From: Desulfosporosinus lacus DSM 15449
GTDB lineage: Bacteria > Bacillota > Desulfitobacteriia > Desulfitobacteriales > Desulfitobacteriaceae
Length of the DNA: 64,000 nucleotides
Reading direction: 5' to 3'
NCBI RefSeq assembly: GCF_900129935.1
Contig: NZ_FQXJ01000010.1
Span: 110,908 to 174,907, forward strand
Positions 19,444 through 28,441 of this stretch are shown here, one piece after another (position 1 is the first letter of the stretch; every line of letters starts with the position of its first letter). A program made the translations under genes and the position numbers. The notes beneath the pieces were generated by a model. It ran no database searches. It was given only the letters and a program-made list of their open reading frames with translations, and had not been told where the DNA came from.

Positions 19444-20250
19444 CTAACAAACCAAGGTTTGTTCTACCGCGCCCATCACAATTGCCTTAGGCACTACCAC
19501 CTGCATACCCCGGGAAGTATGATCAGTCTGAATGTTATTTCCGTATATTGCACAAAGGTTAAAATCTGTTAAAACCTCAAGCGTTGGCCCTTGGCAAACT
19601 AGACGCCCCTGTTGCATTAGAACAATTTCATCACAGTAATAAACAGCTAGATTCGGGTCATGTAAAGTGATAAGCATAGTGATGCCATGTTGCTTAGCTA
19701 ATTGTCGCATTAGACTCATCATGTGATGTTGATTAGAAAAATCCAGATGAGAGTTGGGTTCATCTAAAAGCATATAAGGTGTATCCTGAAAAAGAGCCCT
19801 TGCCAATAGTACCAATTGCTGTTCTCCACCAGAAATGCCATTATAATCGTGATCCAGTAAATGTTCTATCCCGATTTGTTTAAAAACCCCTTTGGCCCGT
19901 TGCCTTGCTGCTTCCCCAGGCGCAGACCAAAGATTCAAACGAGCCGCCTCTCCCATCAATACCACCTCTAGACAAGGATAATTAAAAGGAGCACTAGTGC
20001 TCTGAGGCACAACACTAACCATTCGGGCAATCTCCACCCTTGAAAGGCGCGCTATATCCTGTCCCCGGAGATACACCTGCCCTTGGGTAGGTGTGATTAG
20101 CGCATTTAGGCAGCGCAGCAAGGTGGTTTTTCCCGATCCGTTTCTACCCAATAAGGCGCATATCTTGCCTTCCTCTATACGCATGCTGACGTCTCGCAAA
20201 ATGGGCTTCAAGGCATAACCAGCTTCTAAATTTCGGACTTCAATACTCAT
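19444..20250 (-). CDS. FecE/BtuD-type ABC importer ATPase
   Basis: 268-residue ATPase with Walker A GRNGSGKTT, signature SGGEQQLVLLARAL and Walker B MLLDEPNSHLDF, as in iron-chelate, heme, cobalamin or molybdate importers of the FecCD family. ATG 20250 is used because it overlaps the permease stop as ATGA. It is the last gene of the long operon that starts at the Moco-type riboswitch near 28390. The substrate is unknown; the company of modD, fmdE and DUF364 genes suggests molybdate, tungstate or a related chelate rather than iron. Confidence 0.9.
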   Translation of the reverse strand: MSIEVRNLEAGYALKPILRDVSMRIEEGKICALLGRNGSGKTTLLRCLNALITPTQGQVYLRGQDIARLSRVEIARMVSVVPQSTSAPFNYPCLEVVLMGEAARLNLWSAPGEAARQRAKGVFKQIGIEHLLDHDYNGISGGEQQLVLLARALFQDTPYMLLDEPNSHLDFSNQHHMMSLMRQLAKQHGITMLITLHDPNLAVYYCDEIVLMQQGRLVCQGPTLEVLTDFNLCAIYGNNIQTDHTSRGMQVVVPKAIVMGAVEQTLVC

Positions 20251-21263
20251 TTTCCAAGCCATTCCTTTCTTTGGCGCAAGACCAGATATCCCAAGAACGG
20301 CGCTCCCAAAAGTGATGTTACAATGCTGATGGGTATCTCCGAACTAAACAGAGAGCGGGCAAGTGTATCCATCAAAAGCATCAGTGAAGCGCCTAGTAAA
20401 GCCGAAGTAAAGATCAGACGCCGATGTTCTGAACCGACCAAAGATCGGGCGATGTGGGGCACGACCAAGCCGATCCACCCAACGACTCCACAGGCAGAGA
20501 CGGAAATGGCTACCATTAAGGTGGTAATGGCTATATAAATAATCCGCCATTTAACCACGTCCACACCTAAGGAAAGTGCCTGTTCATCGTCCTGGGACAT
20601 GATATTCAAACGCCAACTAAAGGCAGCTATCAAAGCAGTGCCAATCATGGTGACTAGGAAAACGCTCCATACTGAGTCCCAGGTTGCCGTCTGAAAACTT
20701 CCCATGAGCCAAAAGACGATTTGCGCTAGCATGTCGTAAGTATTCGTTAAATATTTCAGAATAGAAACCCCCGCTTGGAAAACTGCCGAGACGATGATAC
20801 CGCCTAAGATCAAAACTGCAGTAGAACGATCACGGCTTTTAACCGCTAGTACGTGTACGCAAAATACCGCTGCCACCCCAAACAGAAAGGACGAAAATTT
20901 TACAGCAAGGCTTAAAGGAGGAAAAAACATCAAAGCTAACACCGCCCCGAAACTCGCTCCAGCTGTTACTCCCAGAAGATCTGGCGAGGCCAAGGGATTG
21001 CGGAAAAGCGCCTGAAACACTGCCCCAGAAACTGCCAGGGCGCTTCCCACTGTGAAAGCTAGGACGATCCGTGGCAAGCGGATTTGCCAAAACACACTTT
21101 GCGCTTCGGGGGATGGAGGAACCATCCCCCCTCCTAACCCTATCTTGATCAATAGTATCTGCACCATCTCCAATGGAGAAATAGCATAACGCCCTGCACA
21201 AATTGCTATTAAGATGCATACTACCGGAAAAGTCAGTGTCAGGAGTAAAGCTTTTTTTTTCAT
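20247..21263 (-). CDS. FecCD-family ABC importer permease
   Basis: 338-residue permease of the BtuC/FecCD type with about ten membrane spans. Conserved pieces are LPRIVLAFTVGSALAVSGA and GLVVPHIARSLVGSEHRRL. ATG 21263 is preferred because AAGGAG lies 8 bases upstream; the 17 extra codons upstream have no such site. It couples to the ATPase whose start overlaps its stop and to the binding lipoprotein encoded just upstream. Confidence 0.93.
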   Translation of the reverse strand: MKKKALLLTLTFPVVCILIAICAGRYAISPLEMVQILLIKIGLGGGMVPPSPEAQSVFWQIRLPRIVLAFTVGSALAVSGAVFQALFRNPLASPDLLGVTAGASFGAVLALMFFPPLSLAVKFSSFLFGVAAVFCVHVLAVKSRDRSTAVLILGGIIVSAVFQAGVSILKYLTNTYDMLAQIVFWLMGSFQTATWDSVWSVFLVTMIGTALIAAFSWRLNIMSQDDEQALSLGVDVVKWRIIYIAITTLMVAISVSACGVVGWIGLVVPHIARSLVGSEHRRLIFTSALLGASLMLLMDTLARSLFSSEIPISIVTSLLGAPFLGYLVLRQRKEWLGK

Positions 21264-21322
21264 AAATATTTGCTCCTTGTCAAGCGTTCCGGCACTACTC
21301 AGTATACCTGTCAAATCACCAA

Positions 21323-22354
21323 CTAGAGTTTTCCTCCCAAGTCCGTATAGGTGTTGCCCATATAATTCTTGTAATAGTCATCAGTGAACTCCTTAAGATC
21401 AATGTTCGTAAACTTATCCCCATGCATGGTGCTAGCCAGCCACTGGATTCCCAAGACGCTTTGAGGAGCGGGAAAATCCCACCAACCGAGGTTAGATGGA
21501 AATATATAAACTTTTTTATTTTTGATAGCACTTACAGACGCCAAAGCAGGATTATTCAACACATCATTTACGCCGTAAATCCCTTTGGTCGAGCCCAGAA
21601 AAATATAATCGGGATTCCATTTTACCAGTTGTTCGGGAGATATTTCCGCCCAAAGGCCCACGGCATCTTTGGCTACATTAACGCCCCCCGCAGTCTCAAT
21701 CATGCTGTTGGCCGCCATATCCTTGGTTGCAGCAGTATAAATGCTCTTAGGCCCAGCCATCAGCACCTTGGGTTTCTGGTCAGCAGGTAAATCTTTTAAA
21801 CGATCCTTAATATTACTAACAGTATTTTGGCAATAGCTTACATACGCTTCAGCCTGTTGATCAGCACCTAGGATTTTGCCCATCAATTTAACCGCTTGAT
21901 AGCTTTCATCCAGGGTTTCTCCTTTTAATGCTACAACTTTGGCACCAGCATTGGTAAACTGCTTTATTAAAGCTTGATCAAAATCAGCGTAGACAAAGAG
22001 CAACTGAGTCTTTAAAGCAAGTACTTCCTCCACCGAACCATCATTTTTGAACGCAGGCAGCGCTGCATATTTGGGATCAAGCTTCGACTTGCCTTTGCCC
22101 GTCTCGCCCATTAGCCCCTGATGTACCATCTTATCTTGCTTCCCTAGGGCATACACCAAATGCCCCATGTACTTTGATGTAGCGATGCGCTGCAGATTTT
22201 CAGGTATTTCCACCTGCCGCCCCAGCATATCGGTGATGACCAATTTTTCTTTCTGGGGCACCTGTGAATTTTCCACTACAGGCTTGGACCCTTGACTACA
22301 TCCCGTTAACACTAACGACAATATTAGAATCGATAGCAAAACATATCTTTTCAT
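21323..22354 (-). CDS. FecB-type substrate-binding lipoprotein
   Basis: 343-residue extracytoplasmic binding protein. The signal peptide ends in a lipobox (VLTGCS). The mature part starts VITDMLGRQVEIPENLQRIA, typical of periplasmic binding proteins for metal chelates, cobalamin or oxyanions of the MolA type. ATG 22354 is chosen because AAAGGAGG lies 7 bases upstream. It feeds the FecCD permease downstream. The ligand is not readable; the Mo/W operon context favours molybdate or tungstate (MolA-like) or a cofactor derivative. Confidence 0.9.
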   Translation of the reverse strand: MKRYVLLSILILSLVLTGCSQGSKPVVENSQVPQKEKLVITDMLGRQVEIPENLQRIATSKYMGHLVYALGKQDKMVHQGLMGETGKGKSKLDPKYAALPAFKNDGSVEEVLALKTQLLFVYADFDQALIKQFTNAGAKVVALKGETLDESYQAVKLMGKILGADQQAEAYVSYCQNTVSNIKDRLKDLPADQKPKVLMAGPKSIYTAATKDMAANSMIETAGGVNVAKDAVGLWAEISPEQLVKWNPDYIFLGSTKGIYGVNDVLNNPALASVSAIKNKKVYIFPSNLGWWDFPAPQSVLGIQWLASTMHGDKFTNIDLKEFTDDYYKNYMGNTYTDLGGKL

Positions 22355-22371
22355 CCAAATTCCTCCTTTTG

Positions 22372-23175
22372 TTATTCTATTTCTTCCATAGCTACCTCGA
22401 AAATCTCGTAGTCTGGCAACCCCCAAAACGCTTTTAGATCTAACTCTCGAACGCCTGAAATAGATAACCGCCGATTTCCTTTAATCCAGATACTATGTTT
22501 AATAAAAGATGAACAAAACTCGAATCTTGCAGGATTTGCAAGTCTTGCCCTACAAATCCCTTGAATAGCATCGGCCAAGCAGGTAGAACCGTAGACTTGA
22601 ACCTGCACATCTGGAGATTTTATATATCCCAGCAGTTTATCCGCAATTAGCGCCATCCGAACGGCAAGCAATAGATCCGGGCATGTTTCGCCGTGATGGG
22701 TCAGCGCTTGTTTAAGCAAGGTCTTCTGAAGAGCGTTTGCACTAAGAGGGGATATTTGTGGTGTTCGCGGTGAAAATACTGTATCATGCTCGAAGTAAGG
22801 TTTAATATCAATAACAAGCGTCCCATCAATCGCATCCATATCAGCCACATATAGGGTATACTCCTGAATCCGATCCAACTTAACCAAGGTTAGAGCTACA
22901 GGATTAGGGCGAGACGGTGAGCGTAAAGCGAACACTCCGAATCTATGAGACAAAGGATTGACTTTAGATGGTACTGCGGTAGTGACGTCGCGAGGCGCTT
23001 GATGAAACCAAGTCAAAATCCATAAGTGAGAGTATTCTTCGATTCTCTCCAGTGCTCCGACATATGGTGAAAATACCCTTATCCCTGCCTGGATTCCATT
23101 TGTGGGCATGTCATCACGATTTGTTATCGATGATTCTACTATCCCGATGGGATTAAGTGTAATAGAGTTTTCCAC
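22372..23175 (-). CDS. TsaA/TrmO-like domain fused to an FmdE-like domain
   Basis: 267-residue protein. Residues 1 to about 130 match the TsaA fold of TrmO, the tRNA N6-methyltransferase acting on t6A37, including the signature RSPSRPNPVALT. Residues about 145-267 resemble FmdE: HHGETCPDLLLAVRMALIAD parallels YHGHLCMGMVLGVRMARLGM of the neighbouring FmdE, followed by CLADAIQGICRARL parallel to CATDAVSVVTGCTLG. The GTG at 23175 is chosen because GAGGAG lies 10 bases upstream. In a metal operon the TsaA part may have been recruited for something other than tRNA; that is inference. Confidence 0.75.
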   Translation of the reverse strand: MENSITLNPIGIVESSITNRDDMPTNGIQAGIRVFSPYVGALERIEEYSHLWILTWFHQAPRDVTTAVPSKVNPLSHRFGVFALRSPSRPNPVALTLVKLDRIQEYTLYVADMDAIDGTLVIDIKPYFEHDTVFSPRTPQISPLSANALQKTLLKQALTHHGETCPDLLLAVRMALIADKLLGYIKSPDVQVQVYGSTCLADAIQGICRARLANPARFEFCSSFIKHSIWIKGNRRLSISGVRELDLKAFWGLPDYEIFEVAMEEIE

Positions 23176-23262
23176 TAAGTACACTCTCCTCTTCAAGCCC
23201 TATTATTTAGTAGGCTTAATTTGTGCTAGTAAAGGTTTAGCTTCCTTCGTCTGAAAGAATGA

Positions 23263-24045
23263 TCAGACCGTGACAGCAGTCCTTGAATTTGTAGTATCCT
23301 TCTCTTCCGAGCTTGATATTTTGACCATACTACAGCCATGCTGAAATATCGCCATTCCACCTCCACCCTGCCGAACAAAATTCCACACCTTGGAATCAGT
23401 AATCACAGAACCAGCTAAAGTGGAAATACCAAATGCGAAAAGCCGAGGAGTTAACGGCGTGCTTGGCCCCACTAGAATCACAGTGCTATTTTTGGAAAGC
23501 TCCAAGAGGCGAGGAAGGGTCTTGTTAATCAGCGTAGTCCCCGTGATTAGGACATAATCTTGAAGTGGCAGTAGGTATTCGCAGGCTGGATCTGGAAAGT
23601 CTTTATGACCTGGTCGCCGTTCCAAGATAGACAATTCACATATCTCACTCAAGGACTCCAGATCGGGAAAGTGTCCGATCACTGCGACCTTCTTACTAAG
23701 GAATAGATGGCGATAATATTCAAAGGCGTTGGATCGTGGATGGCTACTCACAGAACGACCTGTCAGCTGTTTGACCCTTTCTTCAGTATTCAGTGCAGAA
23801 TTTATTGCGGCAAGAGCTAAGGCCGCCTCGAAGTTGTTCCACGATTTAATATACTGCGCCAGTTCTTGAACACCCATACCTACAATATTACCTGCCATAT
23901 TGATTGAGCCATGCCCTTCCAAAGGAGTCATAGCAATACCTGTGGCCTTTGATTTTACCAAAATCCAATTAAGCCCCATACAACAATCGCTCACTTTCAA
24001 GTCTTTGGGAACTGCATCAATAAGTTCATCATAAATCTCCCACAT
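23263..24045 (-). CDS. DUF4213/DUF364 protein, putative heavy-metal chelation
   Basis: 260-residue protein. The N-terminal 90 residues fit the DUF4213 part (SDCCMGLNWILV, GMGVQELAQYIKSWN), and the rest is the DUF364 part with a Rossmann-like VAVIGHFPDLE and DYVLITGTTLINKTLPRLL. The family is annotated as putative heavy-metal chelation on genomic grounds. Its gene lies 16 bases after fmdE. The extreme C-terminus is rich in Ser, Thr and Lys and looks unstructured. Confidence 0.82.
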   Translation of the reverse strand: MWEIYDELIDAVPKDLKVSDCCMGLNWILVKSKATGIAMTPLEGHGSINMAGNIVGMGVQELAQYIKSWNNFEAALALAAINSALNTEERVKQLTGRSVSSHPRSNAFEYYRHLFLSKKVAVIGHFPDLESLSEICELSILERRPGHKDFPDPACEYLLPLQDYVLITGTTLINKTLPRLLELSKNSTVILVGPSTPLTPRLFAFGISTLAGSVITDSKVWNFVRQGGGGMAIFQHGCSMVKISSSEEKDTTNSRTAVTV

Positions 24046-24061
24046 AAGTATTTATCTCCTT

Positions 24062-24607
24062 TCAGATATCTTGGTAATAAGGTTTATTTACACATGCTTT
24101 GCAAAACGTCTTGCTATCTACAGTTACTTCCCGACGATCTAAAACTATCTCACCACATTTTTCACATACCACATTATGTATTGGCTTTCCCGGCAAATCT
24201 TCCGGGAGGATACTGATAAACACTTTCTTCCACATAAACAATTCTTCATCCTTAAAACTCTGCATAAAAACTACAGGGTCTTCACCTGGTTGAGGATAAG
24301 CTACAATCTTTGGCGATACCCTTATAGCTTCATTCGCTGCCACGTTAACAAAGGTTGCTGCCATTTTCCCATAATCGACGACCTTTAATCTCCTTCGACC
24401 AAGAGTACATCCCGTTACAACACTCACGGCATCCGTCGCGCACCGATCCATTTCTACATACACAATTGAGTCACGAAAACTTAAGGGATCATCTATACCC
24501 AAAATTTGCATGCCGAGGCGTGCCATCCTCACCCCCAGTACCATACCCATACAGAGGTGACCATGATAAGCAACAGCTGCTTGGAGATCCTCATCCAAAG
24601 AACGCAT
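24062..24607 (-). CDS. FmdE family protein with C-terminal zinc ribbon
   Basis: 181-residue homologue of formylmethanofuran dehydrogenase subunit E. The FmdE domain covers residues 5-140 (YHGHLCMGMVLGVRMA; CATDAVSVVTGCTLG). The tail has CEKCG and CKACVN, a four-cysteine zinc ribbon typical of bacterial members. Bacteria of this type lack formylmethanofuran dehydrogenase, so it is more likely a molybdenum or molybdopterin handling protein; the exact role is not known. AAAGGAG precedes the ATG by 8 bases. Confidence 0.9.
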   Translation of the reverse strand: MRSLDEDLQAAVAYHGHLCMGMVLGVRMARLGMQILGIDDPLSFRDSIVYVEMDRCATDAVSVVTGCTLGRRRLKVVDYGKMAATFVNVAANEAIRVSPKIVAYPQPGEDPVVFMQSFKDEELFMWKKVFISILPEDLPGKPIHNVVCEKCGEIVLDRREVTVDSKTFCKACVNKPYYQDI

Positions 24608-24639
24608 TCTTTTTTCTCCTTTCAGAATGTCCTTTTTAT

Positions 24640-25485
24640 TTAAATTTTTTCCATCGTCACGCCAATGTCGGAAGGTTTTCCAAAATACATCGAAGTGGTC
24701 ACAATTGCATCGATGCCTGTCTGAGCGTATTCTTCGATATTGTCTCCATTGATTCCACCCGCTCCAAGTAGGGTAATATTCGGGTTAAGCCGTCTTATTT
24801 GATCAACCATGATTCTTAAATCATTGGCAGGAATCTTATCAAATTGTAATCCGTCAACACCTGATTCGATTAAAAGCCGTGCATCTTCAAGCGTTTCCAC
24901 CTCTACGATAACCTTCTTTTCACAAGCATTTCCTTTAATTTCTTTCATTACCAGGGCCAGCTTATGAATATCGCCAAAGAAATTAACATGTTGTTTGAAG
25001 ATTAAGATAGTTTCAGATAAGCCTAATCGGTGAGGAAAAGCCCCACCCGCAATAATAGACTTAATGGCAAGCTCCTTGGTTCCCGGAAAGGATTTCCTTG
25101 TAGCAACAACAGTAATCTGTGGATTAAGAAATTTAGCCTTATCCACCATCCTTTTCGTTCTTGTTGCAATACCTGAGCTGTATTCAATTATATTCATCGC
25201 CATTTTCCAAGCCATATGAAGACTTGATGCTAACCCTTCCGCTTCAATAAATATATCTCCTTTGTTAACAACCGAACCCGACGGCAACCATCGAATCGGC
25301 GTAATTCCAAACTTTGCAAAGATCCTTAAAACTTCCTCTACCCCTGATAAAACCGTATATTCTCTCGCAGCAAAACTTATCTTCCCCTTGAATCCACCTA
25401 TACCAAGGGTCAGTGTTGTTAAATCAATATACGGCACATCCTCTTTGATCCATCGGTCTATTGTTTCATCACCGATATAAAGCAT
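24640..25485 (-). CDS. modD: ModD, quinolinate-phosphoribosyltransferase-like protein
   Basis: 281-residue homologue of nicotinate-nucleotide pyrophosphorylase that is encoded in molybdate operons as ModD. Core motifs are present: SGIATRTKRMVDKA, VVATRKSFPGTKELAIKSII with GGAFPHRLGLSETILI, and VEVETLEDARLLIESGVDGL. The reaction of ModD is not established. GGAGG precedes the ATG. Its place after modA and before fmdE supports the ModD assignment over NadC. Confidence 0.9.
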   Translation of the reverse strand: MLYIGDETIDRWIKEDVPYIDLTTLTLGIGGFKGKISFAAREYTVLSGVEEVLRIFAKFGITPIRWLPSGSVVNKGDIFIEAEGLASSLHMAWKMAMNIIEYSSGIATRTKRMVDKAKFLNPQITVVATRKSFPGTKELAIKSIIAGGAFPHRLGLSETILIFKQHVNFFGDIHKLALVMKEIKGNACEKKVIVEVETLEDARLLIESGVDGLQFDKIPANDLRIMVDQIRRLNPNITLLGAGGINGDNIEEYAQTGIDAIVTTSMYFGKPSDIGVTMEKI

Positions 25486-25511
25486 AGTCCCACCTCCATC
25501 TTTTTTATGAA

Positions 25512-26363
25512 CTATTTCACCTTGATAAATCCATTTTTTTCGAATACTTTCATAGCCTCATCACTCTGTAAATACTCCAAGAACTTCGAAGCTTCAACAC
25601 TATTTTTGGAGGCAGCTACTACTGCCGCTGGTAGTACAACCGGTTTATGAGAATTAGCTGGTGCTGTAGCCACGATTTTAACTTTGTCTGAGATGATCGC
25701 TATTGTATCCCAAACAAAGCCTGCTTCGGTATTGTCGGTCTCTACATAAGTCATCACTTGCATTAGATCCTTGCCCATTACCATCTTGGGTTGTAAAGTC
25801 TCCCATAATTTAAGGGTCTCTAGGGTTTCTTTCGTAGTCTTAGCTGCCGGAACTGATTCGGCTTCACCAATTCCAATTTTCTTAACCTCCGGCTTGGTTA
25901 GATCTTCAAAGCTATTGATAGAAGTGTTGCTCTTATTAACGATTAAGACAAGTTCATCACCCAGCAAATTTACCCTAGAGTCCTTCTTAATAAGCCCCTT
26001 TTGCTCTAGCGCATCCATTTGCGGCTTACCTTGAGAAATAAAAATATCAGCGGCAGCACCTTGCTCGATTTGATTTTGGAGCGAACCTGACGGTCCATAG
26101 TTAAATACCAAGTTCACTTGAGCATTTTTTGCTGTATACTGTCCTTTAATTTCTTCAAAGGAGCCTTTTAAACTGGGGGCAGTGGAAATCAAAAGTTCAA
26201 TAGGTTTATTATAGGCAACTCCGTTGTCTTCCGGTTTTGAGGTTTGATTGACAACGCTGGAACATCCTGAGATAAACAGAACAAGTAATAAGATCGACCA
26301 CGCAACAAATCTCAAGGCAACTTTAGCTTTACTTAACTTCCAGATTTTATAAAGTGGTTTCAT
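25512..26363 (-). CDS. modA: molybdate-type ABC binding lipoprotein (ModA)
   Basis: 283-residue binding protein with signal peptide and lipobox (FISGCSS). The mature part has LLISTAPSLKGSFEEI, FNYGPSGSLQNQIEQGAAAD and IGIGEAESVPAAKT, as in ModA proteins for molybdate or tungstate. It differs clearly from the second ModA at 29818, so the two systems may have different anion preference. It lies between modC and modD of the riboswitch operon. Confidence 0.9.
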   Translation of the reverse strand: MKPLYKIWKLSKAKVALRFVAWSILLLVLFISGCSSVVNQTSKPEDNGVAYNKPIELLISTAPSLKGSFEEIKGQYTAKNAQVNLVFNYGPSGSLQNQIEQGAAADIFISQGKPQMDALEQKGLIKKDSRVNLLGDELVLIVNKSNTSINSFEDLTKPEVKKIGIGEAESVPAAKTTKETLETLKLWETLQPKMVMGKDLMQVMTYVETDNTEAGFVWDTIAIISDKVKIVATAPANSHKPVVLPAAVVAASKNSVEASKFLEYLQSDEAMKVFEKNGFIKVK

Positions 26364-26398
26364 GGCTTTCCCCTCTTCCTCATTAGATTTAGCAATGT

Positions 26399-26418
26399 GT
26401 GAACTCGTTCAACTAAAG
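26399..26418. repeat. 20-base interspersed motif, copy 2
   Basis: GTGAACTCGTTCAACTAAAG, identical to 19134-19153, lies between modC and modA about 36 bases upstream of the modA start. The flanks of the two copies are unrelated beyond the motif. Confidence 0.6.
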
Positions 26419-26425
26419 ATTAAAA

Positions 26426-27487
26426 TTAGACAATTATTAGATCATCAGGATTAAATCGGAGGTTCCAAGGCTGTGGTTTATCCTTCAATTCAAACCACAT
26501 TTGTTTGGTGATCTCCCATTGTATGTGATAACCGTCCTTTCCTAAAGTCGGGACTTGTATGGATAGATAGGTTGTTATCCTTGATGGAGTTTGACTTGCG
26601 AAATTAAGCCAACACCTAAACACATTGTCTTGTTTTTCATTTAAGGCCAGTTCGATTGCATGGGCACGAATACCCACAAATTCGATGTGTTTAACAATTT
26701 CGTTCTTGGCTTTTAAAGTTATTCCCCAATCCAAGGCCTCTACCTCAAACGGTGATATGTATTTTGCCAAAGAAAAGTTCTTGCACCCTGTTAATTGTGC
26801 TGATACAAGTGTAGGCGGCGACCTGAATACTTCTTCTGTCCCTCCTTTTGCTTCAATTTTCCCCATTGAAAGTATTACCAATTTATTGCAAACGCTATAG
26901 ACTTCATCCATATTATGGGTTACGAACAGGGTTACTCCAAGATAATCTGCTAAATTCTCCGTCAGTTGTTTGACCATTTGGCTTCTTAGATAGTTGTCAA
27001 GTGCGGAAAATGGTTCATCCAAGAGTAACGCCTCTGGCTCAATAGCCAAAGCTCTGGCCAGAGCAACCCGTTGCTGTTGTCCCCCTGAAAGCTGGTTAGG
27101 ATACCTTTTCTCCAAGCCTTCCAGCTTAATCATCTTCACCTTTTCCTTGATAATTGCCATTCTTTCCTCTCTCTTTTTATCTCCAATTCCGAAACCAATG
27201 TTCTCTTCCACAGTCATATTAGGAAAAAGAGCGTAGTTTTGAAATAAATAGCCCAGCTTCCTTTTGCGGCAGGGGAGATTAATGCCTTTCTGAGAGTCGA
27301 ACAAAGTCCGGCCGTTGAGAACAATTCTGCCCCTATCCGGGGTATCAATTCCTGCGATACAGCGCAAGGTCATACTCTTTCCGGAACCTGAAGCTCCTAG
27401 AAGTCCAAGAATGTCCATGCCTGTCTCAAAATTAACCTCAAGTTCAAACCCTGGCAGTTTTTTTTGGATATCAACTAATATTTCCAT
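26426..27487 (-). CDS. modC: molybdate ABC transporter ATPase (ModC), long form
   Basis: 353-residue ATPase with Walker A GASGSGKSMT, Q-loop, signature LSGGQQQRVALARAL and Walker B LLLDEPFSALDN in the first 230 residues. The C-terminal 120 residues occupy the place of a regulatory TOBE/Mop domain, but the match is weak by eye. It follows modB by 1 base, so the two are translationally coupled. Confidence 0.92.
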   Translation of the reverse strand: MEILVDIQKKLPGFELEVNFETGMDILGLLGASGSGKSMTLRCIAGIDTPDRGRIVLNGRTLFDSQKGINLPCRKRKLGYLFQNYALFPNMTVEENIGFGIGDKKREERMAIIKEKVKMIKLEGLEKRYPNQLSGGQQQRVALARALAIEPEALLLDEPFSALDNYLRSQMVKQLTENLADYLGVTLFVTHNMDEVYSVCNKLVILSMGKIEAKGGTEEVFRSPPTLVSAQLTGCKNFSLAKYISPFEVEALDWGITLKAKNEIVKHIEFVGIRAHAIELALNEKQDNVFRCWLNFASQTPSRITTYLSIQVPTLGKDGYHIQWEITKQMWFELKDKPQPWNLRFNPDDLIIV

Positions 27488-27488
27488 A

Positions 27489-28169
27489 CTATTTCCTGCC
27501 AGCGGCAGCGATCATCTTGCGCTGGTAATCCGTCCAATAATTCATTAACGTCATAACGATCAAGGAAACAATAAAAATAAGCATCACCCATATCAAAGCC
27601 TTTCTCATTTCTCCGCTTTCAGCTGCAAAGAAAATAGCAGCAGGAATTGTCAGTGTTTTCCCAGGTATATTACCACCAATCATGAGCGTTGCGCCAAAAT
27701 CTCCCAAGGCCCTGGCAAAAGCTAATACCGTACCGGCAGCTACTCCCGGCCAAGCAAGCGGAATCGTTATTCTCCAAAATATTTTCCACTCTGAGACACC
27801 CAACGTACGAGCAGCATTAATAATATTTTGATCTATTTGTTCAAAAGCACTTCTGACCGTTCGATACATTAAAGGGAAAGCGACAACCGAAGCCGCAATC
27901 ACAGTTGCTGGCCAAGAAAATATCACCGTCTTTCCAATAGACATTAAGAGTTTCCCAAGAGGTCCGTTCTTGCCAAAAAGTATAAGAAGCAAGAATCCTA
28001 TAACTGTCGGTGGCAAAACCAATGGCAAGGTAAGCACGCCGTCAATCAATCCCTTGAATTTCCCCCTATATCCCGAAACAAAGCATGCAGCTGCAATTCC
28101 TAAGAAAAAGGTCACAATAGTTGCTATTATTGCTGCTCTTAGTGAAATCAGTAACGGGGCATAGTCCAT
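27489..28169 (-). CDS. modB: molybdate ABC transporter permease (ModB)
   Basis: Permease of about 226 residues with five or six membrane spans and the EAA-type loop AARTLGVSEWKIFWRITIPL near residue 140. The start is unsure: ATG 28169 or TTG 28175, neither with a good ribosome binding site. Weak initiation would fit control by the riboswitch located about 90 bases upstream. It is the first gene of the long Mo/W operon. Confidence 0.92.
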   Translation of the reverse strand: MDYAPLLISLRAAIIATIVTFFLGIAAACFVSGYRGKFKGLIDGVLTLPLVLPPTVIGFLLLILFGKNGPLGKLLMSIGKTVIFSWPATVIAASVVAFPLMYRTVRSAFEQIDQNIINAARTLGVSEWKIFWRITIPLAWPGVAAGTVLAFARALGDFGATLMIGGNIPGKTLTIPAAIFFAAESGEMRKALIWVMLIFIVSLIVMTLMNYWTDYQRKMIAAAGRK

Positions 28170-28259
28170 TCCCAATAAATCACGATAAACACAATAACCC
28201 CCTCTCTATCGTCATGTACAATGGCACAATAAATAGGACTCCCAAAAAGAGAGCCCTAA

Positions 28260-28396
28260 ATAAACTGGCTTCCCAGTCTAATACTTGCTACTCCTTTTCA
28301 AAATGGAAGGCCTACCCGTTTCCGGGAACACCCTGAGGACCTAAGGCCCTGTCCAGTGACCATGGATTTGCTCTTTAGGTCATTCTGGCTCGGAGA
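28260..28396 (-). ncRNA. Moco/Tuco-type riboswitch
   Basis: On the minus strand upstream of modB the RNA reads CCGAGCCA, then GGTCACTGGACAGGG, CCTCAGGGTGTTCCCGG, GGTAGGCCTTCC, AAGGAGTAGCAAG and finally CTGGGAAGCCAG. These blocks in this order are those I know from the molybdenum-cofactor RNA motif. A further hairpin, AGGGCTCTC-ttttt-GGGAGTCCT, lies between the aptamer and modB and could be the expression platform. Whether it senses the Mo or W form of the cofactor cannot be decided here. Confidence 0.88.
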
Positions 28397-28441
28397 TTTA
28401 CTATTCTATTTTCCTTGATTTCGAAATACAGTTGATCTGCT

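Noticed and set aside
19154..19447. Two overlapping plus-strand frames in the block beside the ABC remnant
   Set aside because: No ribosome binding site, no recognisable motif, and composition more like a structured non-coding element.
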